DNA of 64,000 nucleotides from Microbacterium sp. SZ1 (GTDB taxonomy: Bacteria > Actinomycetota > Actinomycetes > Actinomycetales > Microbacteriaceae): contig NZ_LPVV01000004.1 of NCBI RefSeq assembly GCF_002362255.1, positions 248,001-312,000 on the forward strand. The letters are read 5' to 3'. How positions within the stretch are numbered: position 1 is the first letter of the stretch; every line of letters begins with the position of its first letter. Below, piece by piece: positions 1 to 7,091 of this stretch. Below the pieces are notes generated by a model. It searched no databases. It was not told where the DNA came from and was given only the letters and a program-made list of their open reading frames with translations. The translations under genes and the position numbers were made by a program.

Positions 1-1
1 A

Positions 2-1201
2 CTCGGATCCCGGTTCGGACTCGGCTCGGCCTTCACCGCCCTCGTCGCCTACACCGCCATCCAGGTCGGCGTGTACGGCTACATGGGGTGGGCGGTCGAC
101 GACCTCGTGACGTTCTTCGGCGGGCCGAGCCTGCCGTGGTGGCTGTACTCCTTCGCGACCATGGCGATCGTCGCCGTGCTCGGATACCGGCACATCGAGC
201 TGAGCGCGAGGGTGCTCGGCATCGCGCTCGCGCTCGAGATCCTCGTCGTGGTCGTGCTCGATGTCGTCATCTTCGCCACCGGAGGCGCCGACGGCGTCGC
301 CCTCGAGACCTTCGACCCGGCGAACGTGTTCACGGGCGGAATCGGCGTGGCCGTGCTCTTCGCGCTCACCGGATTCATCGGATTCGAGGCGACCGCCGTG
401 TTCCGCGACGAGGCCCGCTCGCCCGAGCGCACCATCCCCCGGGCGACGTACCTCGCGGTCATCATCATCGGCGTCTTCTACGCCGTCTCCTGCTGGGCGC
501 TCGTCACCGGAGTCGGCGCGAGCAACGCGGTCGCCGTGGCGCAGCAGACCCTCGCGGGGGAGGGCAACCTGCTGCTCGACACCACGACCCAGTACCTCGG
601 TCCGATCCTCCGCGACGTCGTGCAGGTGCTGCTCATCACGAGCCTGTTCGCCTGCGTGCTCTCGTTCCACAACGTGATCGCGCGCTACCAGTTCACGCTC
701 GCGCACAAGGCGGTCCTCCCCGCTCGACTCGGACGCCGTCACGCGACCCACCACTCCCCGGCGTTCTCGTCGATCGTGCAGACCATCACCGCCGCCATCG
801 TGCTGGCCGTGCTCGCGCTGCTGGGTCTCGACCCTCTCGTCGGCGTGTTCGGCTCCATGGCCGGCGTGGCGACGGTCGGCATGGTGCTGCTGATGCTGAC
901 GACCTCGATCGCCGTGCTCGTCTTCTTCGCGCGACGCCCCGAGCTCGCGTCCGGTCGCTCGGTCAAGGCACGGGTGTTCCCGATCCTCGCCGTGATCGGT
1001 CTCGCGTTCGCGCTGTGGCTCGTGCTGTCGAACTTCACTCTCGTGACCGGGGGGAGCGTCGCGGTGAGCACCGTGCTCGCGCTGATCCCCGTCGCCGCGA
1101 TGGCGATCGGTATCGTGGCGGGCAGGCGGTTCCACCTCGACGCCGAACTCGTCGAGGACCCCGCCGCACCGGATCGCACGGAGGAACGCGCGACGAACTG
1201 A
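2..1201 (+). CDS. APC-superfamily amino acid permease, 5' truncated
   Basis: The frame is open from base 2, so the true start lies upstream; about 399 residues are visible. The protein is a string of hydrophobic helices with the APC-family look: an early helix around AYTAIQVGVYGYMGW, a conserved GFIGFEATAVFRDEARSPERTIPRA segment near residue 130 (Glu-Ala followed by a basic loop, typical of APC permeases), and a charged C-terminal tail. APC permeases have about 12 helices and 450-500 residues, so roughly 60-100 residues are missing. It should import or exchange an amino acid or polyamine at the inner membrane; the substrate cannot be read from sequence. The GntR regulator 45 bases downstream is probably co-transcribed and may control it. 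Confidence 0.85.
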   Translation, partial: LGSRFGLGSAFTALVAYTAIQVGVYGYMGWAVDDLVTFFGGPSLPWWLYSFATMAIVAVLGYRHIELSARVLGIALALEILVVVVLDVVIFATGGADGVALETFDPANVFTGGIGVAVLFALTGFIGFEATAVFRDEARSPERTIPRATYLAVIIIGVFYAVSCWALVTGVGASNAVAVAQQTLAGEGNLLLDTTTQYLGPILRDVVQVLLITSLFACVLSFHNVIARYQFTLAHKAVLPARLGRRHATHHSPAFSSIVQTITAAIVLAVLALLGLDPLVGVFGSMAGVATVGMVLLMLTTSIAVLVFFARRPELASGRSVKARVFPILAVIGLAFALWLVLSNFTLVTGGSVAVSTVLALIPVAAMAIGIVAGRRFHLDAELVEDPAAPDRTEERATN

Positions 1202-1246
1202 GTCGGGGGCGCCCGGCCGACCGGTGCCGACCGAGAGACGCACACG

Positions 1247-1957
1247 ATGGACCTGGCCTCCCCGGCACTCGGCGCGATCCGCCGCACGACCGCCGTCGAC
1301 ACGGTGCGTGCGCGGATCTCGCTGGCCGTCGAGCTCGGGATGCTGGCACCGGGGCAGCGTCTGCCCAGCACCGAGGACACGGCTCGCGCGTTCGAGGTCA
1401 GCGAGATGACCGTGCGACGCGCATACCGCGCGCTGAGCGACGAGGGCGTCGTCGTCCGGCGCAAGGGCCACGCCGGCGGCACGTTCATCGCCGACGCACC
1501 GGCGGTGGGCACGGTCGTCGAGATCGACGCGTACCGGGCGGATGCCGCGCACGTGCACGCCCTGATCGACCAGCGCGCCGCCCTCGAGGCCGGACTCGCT
1601 GCGGTCGCCAGCGCCGCCGTCGACGAGGAGGCGCTCGCGCGGCTCGACGCCCTCGTCGAGGAGATGCGGTCCGTGCCCGACTGGACCGGCTTCCGCACCG
1701 CCGACGCTGCGTTCCACGAGGTGCTCGTCGGGATGGCGGGCGCAGCCGGCGCCGCCGACCTGCACCAGCGCGTGTCGCACGAGCTCTACGCCTACTTCAT
1801 CCCGTACCGCATCGACTACCTGCGGGAGTCGAACGAGGAGCACGCCCGACTCGTCGAAGCGCTGCGAGCGAAGGATGCCGCGGCGGCGAGCCGCCTCGCC
1901 TTCGACCACGTCGCCGAGCTGCACGGGTCGATGTACGTCGGGAGTCCCCGCGCCTGA
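1247..1957 (+). CDS. GntR-family regulator, FadR (FCD) subfamily
   Basis: 236 residues. Residues about 18-85 form the GntR winged helix (LAPGQRLPSTEDTARAFEVS, then MTVRRAYRALSDEGVV). The C-terminal half, about 100-220, is an all-helical FCD ligand domain; the metal-type residues expected there are visible in DAAFHEVL, EEHARLVEAL and FDHVAELH. FCD regulators usually bind small organic acids or amino-acid-derived ligands and repress a neighbouring transport or catabolic operon. The gene lies 45 bases after the permease stop on the same strand, which suggests the permease as target or operon partner. The ATG at 1247 puts the helix-turn-helix at the normal distance from the N-terminus. The ligand is unknown. 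Confidence 0.85.
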   Translation: MDLASPALGAIRRTTAVDTVRARISLAVELGMLAPGQRLPSTEDTARAFEVSEMTVRRAYRALSDEGVVVRRKGHAGGTFIADAPAVGTVVEIDAYRADAAHVHALIDQRAALEAGLAAVASAAVDEEALARLDALVEEMRSVPDWTGFRTADAAFHEVLVGMAGAAGAADLHQRVSHELYAYFIPYRIDYLRESNEEHARLVEALRAKDAAAASRLAFDHVAELHGSMYVGSPRA

Positions 1958-1987
1958 GCCGCGGTCGCGCGGGCGCGTTCCCCAGCA

Positions 1988-2082
1988 GGTCGTTGAGCGA
2001 GGAGCGCAGCGACGAGACGAAACGCGGTGTCAGCTCGCACGGCGGGAACCGCGTTTCGTCTCGCTCCGCTCGCTCAACGACC
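1988..2082. repeat. Large inverted repeat of the GGTCGTTGAGCGAG (REP-like) family
   Basis: The left arm starts GGTCGTTGAGCGAGGAGCGC at 1988 and ends ACGAAACGCGGT at 2028. The right arm, 2048-2082, is its complement (ACCGCGTTTCGTC ... GCTCAACGACC), with a 19-base loop. The left arm carries about 6 extra bases relative to the right, as if part of GAGCGAG were duplicated. It begins 31 bases after the GntR stop and ends 17 bases before the next promoter. The same core occurs inside a coding sequence at 53571-53629. Probable role: mRNA 3' structure, terminator or REP-type mobile unit. Confidence 0.8.
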
Positions 2083-2098
2083 CGGTCCGAGTCCATGG

Positions 2099-2143
2099 TT
2101 GACACACTCAGGGTTCAATGGTTACCTAGTGGAGTAAGTAACC
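2099..2143 (+). promoter_or_regulatory. Promoter with overlapping palindromic operator for the GntR/ABC operon
   Basis: A perfect -35 hexamer TTGACA lies at 2099-2104. About 18 bases later is a weak -10 (TACCTA at 2123). Over the -10 sits a palindrome, GGTTAC at 2120-2125 and GTAACC at 2138-2143, with further symmetric positions inside. YtrA-subfamily GntR repressors bind this kind of long palindrome over their own promoter, so autorepression by the first gene of the operon is likely. The start codon at 2166 follows at a normal distance. Confidence 0.7.
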
Positions 2144-2165
2144 CACCAACCACTGCGGAGGACTC

Positions 2166-2546
2166 GTGATCGAAGAAGGCAAGCCGCTCTTCCTCCAGAT
2201 CGCCGAGCAGATCGAGGACTCGATCATCGACGGCTCGCTCCCGGAGGAGACGAAGGCGCCTTCGACCAACGAGCTCGCCGGCTTCTACCGGATCAACCCC
2301 GCCACGGCAGCGAAGGGAGTCGCCATGCTCACCGACAAGGGAGTGCTGTACAAGCGTCGCGGCATCGGCATGTTCGTCGCCGAGGGCGCACGCGAGATCG
2401 TGCTCGGCGAACGCCGGGCCGCGTTCGCCGACCGCTACCTCGACCCGCTCCTCGCTGAGGCCCGCACTCTGGGCCTCAGCGCCTCCGACCTCGCCGCCCT
2501 GCTGACCGAGCGGGCGGCCTCCACAGAAGGGAAGAACCCCGCATGA
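2166..2546 (+). CDS. GntR-family repressor, YtrA subfamily
   Basis: 126 residues, GTG start with GGAG about 8 bases upstream. Residues 1-75 are a GntR winged helix (PLFLQIAEQIEDSIIDGSL, then NELAGFYRINPATAAKG, then GIGMFVAEGA). There is only a short helical tail (ERRAAFADRYLDPLLAEARTLG ...) in place of an effector domain. This length and shape define the YtrA subfamily, which repress adjacent ABC-2 type transporter genes and respond to cell-envelope stress. It is the first gene of a three-gene operon; its TGA overlaps the ATG of the ATPase (2543-2546). The palindrome at 2120-2143 is its likely operator. Confidence 0.9.
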   Translation: MIEEGKPLFLQIAEQIEDSIIDGSLPEETKAPSTNELAGFYRINPATAAKGVAMLTDKGVLYKRRGIGMFVAEGAREIVLGERRAAFADRYLDPLLAEARTLGLSASDLAALLTERAASTEGKNPA

Positions 2547-3454
2547 CCGCCGTCATCGAGGTGCAGAACCTCACCAAGCGCTACAAGGACAAGCGTGCCC
2601 TCGACAACGTGTCGCTGACGCTCGAGGCCGGTGCGATCTACGGCCTGCTCGGGCGCAATGGCGCCGGCAAGACGACCCTCATGTCGATCCTCACGGCGCA
2701 GAACTTCGCCAGCTCCGGAGACGTCAGGGTGTTCGGCGAGCAGCCCTACGAGAACGCCCGCGTGCTCGACCGCATCTGCTTCGTGCGCGAGAGCCAGAAG
2801 TACCCCGATGACGCGTACCCGCGCCACGCGTTCAAGGCCGCCAGCCTGTTCTTCCGCAACTGGAACCAGGAGCTGGCCGACGATCTGATCGAGCAGTTCC
2901 AGCTGCCGATGAAGCAGACGATCAAAAAGATGTCACGCGGGCAGCTCTCGGCCGTCGGCGTCATCATCGGGCTCGCCTCCCGCGCCGAGCTGACCTTCTT
3001 CGACGAGCCCTACCTCGGACTCGACGCCGTGGCCAGGCAGATCTTCTACGACCGCCTGCTCGAGGACTACGCCGAGCATCCGCGCACCATCATCCTGTCG
3101 TCGCACCTCATCGACGAGGTGTCGAACCTCATCGAGAAGGTCATCGTGATCGACAACGGTCGGATCCTCCTCGAGGAGGACACGGATGCCGTGCGCGACC
3201 GCGCCGTGACGGTCGTCGGCGACGCGGCGAAGGTCGACGCCTGGGCGACCGGGCGCGAGGTGCTCCATCGCGAGTCGCTCGGCCGGGTGGCGTCGGTCAC
3301 CGTGCTCGGGCACGTGTCGGCCGCCGAGCGGGCCGAGATCTCGGTATCCGGTCTCGATCTCGCGCCGGTCTCGCTGCAGCAGCTGATCGTCCGCCTCACG
3401 CAGAAGGCGGAATCCGCGACCAAAGACGCCGCCGTGAAGGAAGGAGCCCGCTGA
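2543..3454 (+). CDS. ABC transporter ATP-binding protein (ABC-2 exporter type)
   Basis: 303 residues. Walker A is GRNGAGKT at 37-44, the signature is MSRGQLSAV rather than a textbook LSGGQ, Walker B is ELTFFDEPYLG, and the switch His is in LSSHLIDE. About 80 extra residues follow the nucleotide-binding domain, as in BcrA/YtrB-like export ATPases. It overlaps both neighbours (ATGA with the regulator, TGATG with the permease), so all three products are made together. It should energise the six-helix partner encoded next; the exported substrate (peptide antibiotic, lipid or other) is not evident. Confidence 0.93.
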   Translation: MTAVIEVQNLTKRYKDKRALDNVSLTLEAGAIYGLLGRNGAGKTTLMSILTAQNFASSGDVRVFGEQPYENARVLDRICFVRESQKYPDDAYPRHAFKAASLFFRNWNQELADDLIEQFQLPMKQTIKKMSRGQLSAVGVIIGLASRAELTFFDEPYLGLDAVARQIFYDRLLEDYAEHPRTIILSSHLIDEVSNLIEKVIVIDNGRILLEEDTDAVRDRAVTVVGDAAKVDAWATGREVLHRESLGRVASVTVLGHVSAAERAEISVSGLDLAPVSLQQLIVRLTQKAESATKDAAVKEGAR

Positions 3455-4140
3455 TGCGACGCACACTGAACGTCATCCGCCTCCAGCTGATCAATCGCCA
3501 GACGTTCATCTGGGTGCCCCTGATCATCCTCGGCTCCGCCGTCGTGATCTCGGTGCTCATCTACGCGATGATCCCGATCGACACTCCGAAGTACGGCGGC
3601 GGCGGGCAGGCTCCGCTCTGGTACTTCTTCGCAATCGGCATGGGCGCGATGACCTACACGTTCCCGTTCTCGCAGGCGATGAGCGTGACCAGGCGAGACT
3701 TCTTCCTCGGCACGCTGGCCACTGCCGTGCTGGGAAGCGCTCTGCTGGGGCTGGTCTTCCTTCTCGGCGGAGCGATCGAGCTCGCCACGAACGGATACGG
3801 CGTGAACGGATACGTCTTCCACCTGCCGTGGCTGTGGGAGGCAGGACCCGCAGGCGCCTTCATCGTGTTCTTCACGCTCGCCCTCTTCCTGTTCATGCTC
3901 GGGTTCACGGGTGCCACGATCTACAAGAGCTGGGGCCCGCTGGTGCTGACGATCGTCGGCGTGGGGCTCGCGCTCGTCCTCCTGGCGCTGGTGTTCCTCG
4001 TGACGCGTCTGGAGCTGTGGCTGCAGGTCGGTCGTGCGATCGGCGACCTCGGGGCGCTCGGACTCGCCCTGTGGGGACTCGTCATCGTCGCCGTGCTCGC
4101 GACCCTGTCGTTCTTCGCGTTCCGACGCGTCACCCCGTAG
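3454..4140 (+). CDS. ABC-2 type membrane subunit
   Basis: 228 residues with about six transmembrane segments, the first near 19-40 (FIWVPLIILGSAVVISVLIY) and the last just before the C-terminus. Short charged loops and no substrate-binding or nucleotide-binding motif are visible. The start ATG shares a base with the stop of the ATPase gene. It is the translocation partner of that ATPase, probably working as a dimer. I do not recognise a closer family from the sequence; assignment rests on topology and on the GntR/ATPase/membrane-protein order, common for envelope-stress exporters in Gram-positive bacteria. Confidence 0.8.
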   Translation: MRRTLNVIRLQLINRQTFIWVPLIILGSAVVISVLIYAMIPIDTPKYGGGGQAPLWYFFAIGMGAMTYTFPFSQAMSVTRRDFFLGTLATAVLGSALLGLVFLLGGAIELATNGYGVNGYVFHLPWLWEAGPAGAFIVFFTLALFLFMLGFTGATIYKSWGPLVLTIVGVGLALVLLALVFLVTRLELWLQVGRAIGDLGALGLALWGLVIVAVLATLSFFAFRRVTP

Positions 4141-4168
4141 CTCGCGGGCTCGCGCCTCGCTCCCGTTC

Positions 4169-4235
4169 GGGGGCCGACACGCCGATCGGCGGACCGCTTC
4201 ACGGCATCCGTCCGACATCCGGCGTGTCGGCCCCC
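4169..4235. repeat. Inverted repeat, GGGGGCCGACACGCC arms
   Basis: A 15-base arm at 4169-4183 is exactly complementary to 4221-4235, with partly complementary sequence continuing inward. It starts 29 bases after the ABC-2 permease stop. The complement of the right half closely matches 30430-30463 (33-34 bases, about two differences), so this is a dispersed element and not just a local hairpin. Probable 3'-end or termination structure. Confidence 0.7.
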
Positions 4236-4371
4236 GCATCGTCTGCGTGGGCCGGCGGATGCCGGTCGTGACGGCCGCCCTACCCGGCGCGCATCCGAGA
4301 GGCAACCCCGTTCGACTGGGCGACGGGAGCGGCTATCGTCTGCCTGCGGGGAGGACGACTGAGAGGATGCC

Positions 4372-5481
4372 GTGACGAAGATCCGCTCGCGAATCCGCGA
4401 ACGCCGGCCGGCCGTCGTGGAGTCGCTGCGCGAGGCGGTGCAGCCCGCGCGACTGCTGCTCGTAGCCAAGACCGCTCTCGCCGTGGGGCTGGCATGGTGG
4501 ATCGCCCCGCACATGCCGGGCGTCACCGATCAGTACCCGTATTACGCGCCGCTCGGCGCCCTCGTGAGCATCTATCCGACCCTCATGGGGTCGGTGCGAT
4601 CGAGTCTGCAGACGCTCCTCGGCCTGGTCGCCGGCATCGGCCTCGCCACTCTCGTGATCGTGACGGTCGGTCCGAACTGGTGGACGATCCCCGTGGTCGT
4701 CGGCCTGGGGGTTCTGCTCTCGGGAACGGGCTGGTTCGGCGCCGGCAAGGAGTACGTGCCGATCGCCGCACTCTTCGTGCTGATCATCGGGGGGCAGAAC
4801 GCCGACGACTACTCCCTCGGCTACCTCACGCAGATGGCGGTCGGCGTCGTCATCGGCCTGGTCGTCAACCTGCTCATCGCCCCTGCGCCCACGACCCTGG
4901 CCGCGGCGGCACGGGTCGACGCGTTCCGCCACCAGCTCAGCGACCACCTGCACGACATCGGCTACGCGATCACCGAGTCGTGGCCGCCGGAGCACGAGCA
5001 ATGGGCGGAGGATGCCGCGTCGCTCGCCGACACGACGTCGTCGCTGCGCACCGCGCTGGCGGAGGCGGACGACAGCCGCCGCGTGAATCCTCGCGCGCGG
5101 GGCGGCCGGGGCGCGACGCAGCACGCGCATGAGGATCTCACCCGTCTCGATCGCATCGCGCATCTGATCCGCGACATCGCCGACGCCACGGCCGACACGA
5201 TCTGGGACCGCCCGGGCGCGATGCCACTCGACCCCGAACTGCCCGAACCCCTGGCGGCCGCCTGTCACGCCGTCGCCGACGTGATCGCCGCGGAGGACCC
5301 GTCGACGGCCGAGGCCCACCGACTGCGGGGCGAGGCGGCCCGAGCCATCCGGATGCTGCTCGAGAGGGTCGACGACCGCACGGCCGATGTCGGCCGCACG
5401 ACGGGTCCTGGCGTGCTCGCGGCCATGCATCTGCGCCGCATCCTCATCGTGAGCGGCATCGGGAACGAGTCACGCGACTGA
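4372..5481 (+). CDS. FUSC-family membrane protein (aromatic acid exporter-like)
   Basis: 369 residues, GTG start. The N-terminal half holds about six hydrophobic helices (LLVAKTALAVGLAWWIAPHM, then YYAPLGALVSIYPTLMGSVR, then a run to VVIGLVVNLLIA). A cytoplasmic helical half follows. The GALVSIYPTLMGSVRSSLQTLLG segment resembles the FUSC/YccS/aromatic-acid-exporter core, where a Pro-containing helix precedes an SxxxxxxR stretch. Such proteins are linked to efflux of aromatic acids or other organic anions. It is a single gene flanked by an inverted repeat and a terminator. A TATCGT -10-like hexamer lies near 4335. The substrate is inferred from family only. Confidence 0.75.
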   Translation: MTKIRSRIRERRPAVVESLREAVQPARLLLVAKTALAVGLAWWIAPHMPGVTDQYPYYAPLGALVSIYPTLMGSVRSSLQTLLGLVAGIGLATLVIVTVGPNWWTIPVVVGLGVLLSGTGWFGAGKEYVPIAALFVLIIGGQNADDYSLGYLTQMAVGVVIGLVVNLLIAPAPTTLAAAARVDAFRHQLSDHLHDIGYAITESWPPEHEQWAEDAASLADTTSSLRTALAEADDSRRVNPRARGGRGATQHAHEDLTRLDRIAHLIRDIADATADTIWDRPGAMPLDPELPEPLAAACHAVADVIAAEDPSTAEAHRLRGEAARAIRMLLERVDDRTADVGRTTGPGVLAAMHLRRILIVSGIGNESRD

Positions 5482-5546
5482 CGTCCTTCGTCAGGGGAAG
5501 CCCAGGCCCGGAGAGCTTCGGACGGCGCGTCGCACCACGACATGCG

Positions 5547-5574
5547 GATGCCGAGGGCTCGGCATCTCCGTTTT
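5547..5574 (+). terminator. Intrinsic terminator after the FUSC gene
   Basis: GATGCCGAG (5547-5555) pairs perfectly with CTCGGCATC (5558-5566) and is followed by TCCG and TTTT (5571-5574). It lies 65 bases after the FUSC stop and just before the converging small membrane protein gene. Confidence 0.75.
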
Positions 5575-5601
5575 CCGCGCGGCCCCTCTTCCGCTCGGCC
5601 C

Positions 5602-5820
5602 CTACAGGGAACCGGTGAGCGCCGCGATCCCGGCGAGCACCGAGGCCAGGGCCAGCACCAGGGCGATCGAGATCAGCACCACGTGCACGGTGAGGAACGT
5701 CGTCGGCTTGCCAGCGGCATCCCGAGCCCGGGGATCCTTCGCGATACGAGCGTAGAACCGCGGCCAGACGAGGGCGTTGAAGGCGGCGTTGGCGAACAGG
5801 AGCACGGCGAGCACGGTCAC
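5602..5820 (-). CDS. SCO4848-family small membrane protein
   Basis: 72 residues from a GTG start at 5820; the open frame runs further upstream, but only this start gives a normal N-terminus (VTVLAVLLFANAAFNALVWP). There are two hydrophobic helices, about 2-20 and 45-68, joined by a basic loop with the conserved-looking WPRFYARIAKDPRARD segment and a HVVLI start to helix 2. It matches the small actinobacterial SCO4848-type family, whose function is unknown. It converges on the FUSC gene and diverges from the sigma factor, whose start is about 100 bases away. Confidence 0.75.
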   Translation of the reverse strand: MTVLAVLLFANAAFNALVWPRFYARIAKDPRARDAAGKPTTFLTVHVVLISIALVLALASVLAGIAALTGSL

Positions 5821-5885
5821 CCCTCCACGGTATCGGCTCGACCGCGCGCGATCCGCCGGGAGAAATCGACCGGGTCCATGTATCA

Positions 5886-5912
5886 GGAACCTCTTGCCGC
5901 GCTCCTGACAGG
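5886..5912 (+). promoter_or_regulatory. Candidate ECF-type promoter for the sigma/protease cassette
   Basis: GGAAC at 5886-5890 matches the usual ECF sigma -35 element. About 16 bases later lies GACAGG (5907-5912), a possible -10. The start codon follows within 11-20 bases, so the leader would be short or absent. No sigma-A hexamers are apparent here. The reading suggests the cassette's own sigma factor drives it; the -10 is a weak call. Confidence 0.45.
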
Positions 5913-5922
5913 TGTGATCACA

Positions 5923-6555
5923 ATGAGTCCCATGACCGACGGCGTACCCGGCGCCGGCCACGATCCTGCACCGGAGGACGGCGCGGCACGCTGGAAGCTC
6001 GCCGCCGCACACTTCGACGCATGGCGGGGCGGCGACAGCCGCGCGATGGACGACCTCGTGCGGCTGATGACGCCTGTGCTCTGGCATGTCGTGCGCGCCT
6101 ACGGTCTCGAGCGCACGCTGGCCGAGGACGTCATCCAGACCACGTGGATGCAGTTGGTGCGCGGCGGGCGCTCGATCACCGAGGCCCGGGCCGTCGCCGC
6201 CTGGCTCACCACGACCGCGCGCCGTGAGGCGTGGCGCGCCGGCAAGGCGCACGGGCGGATCGACACGACCGACACGGATGCTCTCGACGCGCTGCTGCCG
6301 GAGCAGGAATCCGCCGAGGAGCACGCCGCGACGGGCGATGAGAACCGCCGACTCTGGGCAGCCGTGCGGCTCCTCGCCGAGCGCTGCCAGCGGCTTCTGC
6401 GCGTCATCGCGTTCGAGGACCGCCCCGACTACTCCCGGCTCGCCGTCGACCTCGGCATGCCCGTCGGCAGCATCGGACCGACGAGGCAGCGATGCCTCGC
6501 CAAACTGCGCGTGCTGCTCGACGCTCCGACGACTCGGGCGGAGGGGACGCCATGA
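5923..6555 (+). CDS. ECF-type RNA polymerase sigma factor, first gene of a protease cassette
   Basis: 210 residues from the ATG at 5923 (a second in-frame ATG is at 5932). Sigma region 2 spans roughly residues 30-105: DDLVRLMTPVLWHVVRAYGL, then ERTLAEDVIQTTWMQLVRGG and AVAAWLTTTARREAWRAGK. Region 4 spans about 140-200: LLAERCQRLLRVIAFEDRP, then YSRLAVDLGMPVGSIGPTRQR CLAKLR. There is no membrane segment or extra C-terminal domain. It should recruit RNA polymerase to a small regulon, probably including its own cassette. No canonical zinc anti-sigma gene is adjacent; the next gene overlaps by ATGA (6552-6555) and may act on it. The upstream open frame belongs to noncoding sequence. Confidence 0.85.
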   Translation: MSPMTDGVPGAGHDPAPEDGAARWKLAAAHFDAWRGGDSRAMDDLVRLMTPVLWHVVRAYGLERTLAEDVIQTTWMQLVRGGRSITEARAVAAWLTTTARREAWRAGKAHGRIDTTDTDALDALLPEQESAEEHAATGDENRRLWAAVRLLAERCQRLLRVIAFEDRPDYSRLAVDLGMPVGSIGPTRQRCLAKLRVLLDAPTTRAEGTP

Positions 6556-7013
6556 GCGGGACCGACCGGCAGGATGCGGCGCTGTTCGCCCGGCTGCGCG
6601 ATCTGTGGCGGGACGTCGATCCGATGCCGGCCACCCTCATCGACCGGATGATCGCCGCCGTCGCCGCCGAGGGCCTGAGCGAGGAGTACGCCCTGCTGAC
6701 CCTCGTCGAGCAGCCGCTCGGCGCGGTGCGCAGCGACACCGACGCGCTCACGCTGCAGTTCAGCGACGGCAGGACCAGCATCCTGCTGCACGTGACGCGC
6801 ACGGCGAGCGGACGCCACCGGGTCGACGGGTGGGTCGACACCGCGGCGGCGGTGATCGAGCTCACGCAGGGCGAGCGGGTCCGTCGCACCGCCCCCAGCG
6901 AGACCGGACGCTTCGCGTTCGACGAGGTGCCCGACGGGTTCACGCGTGTGCGCCTCACCACCACGGTCGGCGACGAGGAGCGCACGCTGTCGACACCGCA
7001 GTTCGAGTTGTGA
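6552..7013 (+). CDS. Uncharacterised beta-rich protein linked to the sigma factor
   Basis: 153 residues starting at the ATG that overlaps the sigma stop. Residues 1-50 look helical (DAALFARLRDLWRDVDPMPATLIDRMIAAVAAEG). Residues about 55-150 form alternating strands with a segment like the carboxypeptidase regulatory-like beta-sandwich (WVDTAAAVIELTQGERVRRT, then SETGRFAFDEVPDGFTRVRL). There is no signal peptide, membrane helix, zinc motif or catalytic motif. Translational coupling to the sigma gene and position ahead of two proteases suggest a regulator or adaptor: a soluble anti-sigma factor, or a sensor whose cleavage releases sigma. Both are inference. No family name is assigned. Confidence 0.8.
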   Translation: MSGTDRQDAALFARLRDLWRDVDPMPATLIDRMIAAVAAEGLSEEYALLTLVEQPLGAVRSDTDALTLQFSDGRTSILLHVTRTASGRHRVDGWVDTAAAVIELTQGERVRRTAPSETGRFAFDEVPDGFTRVRLTTTVGDEERTLSTPQFEL

Positions 7014-7019
7014 TCCACC

Positions 7020-7075
7020 GCGGGTCCGCCCGCACACATCGCGGGACGACCCGCACGGAATGCGGGTGCGCCCGC
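7020..7075 (+). repeat. Three tandem mini-hairpins with 21-bp period
   Basis: GCGGG-N4-CCCGC occurs three times, at 7020-7033, 7041-7054 and 7062-7075, spaced exactly 21 bases apart. The loops are TCCG, ACGA and TGCG. They fill most of the 78-base gap before the subtilisin gene and end just before its GAGGAGGGG ribosome site. The period equals two helical turns. This could be a protein-binding array or a chain of small RNA hairpins. Confidence 0.8.
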
Positions 7076-7091
7076 GAGGAGGGGACCGACC

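Noticed and set aside
88..2169. 693-codon open frame overlapping the permease and GntR genes
   Set aside because: Arg/Pro/His-rich shadow of the real frames, typical of high-GC DNA; no domain, crosses two genes and a palindrome.
5542..5922. N-terminal extension of the sigma factor
   Set aside because: It runs through the terminator and antisense to the SCO4848-type gene; the sigma-2 domain begins only after the later ATG.
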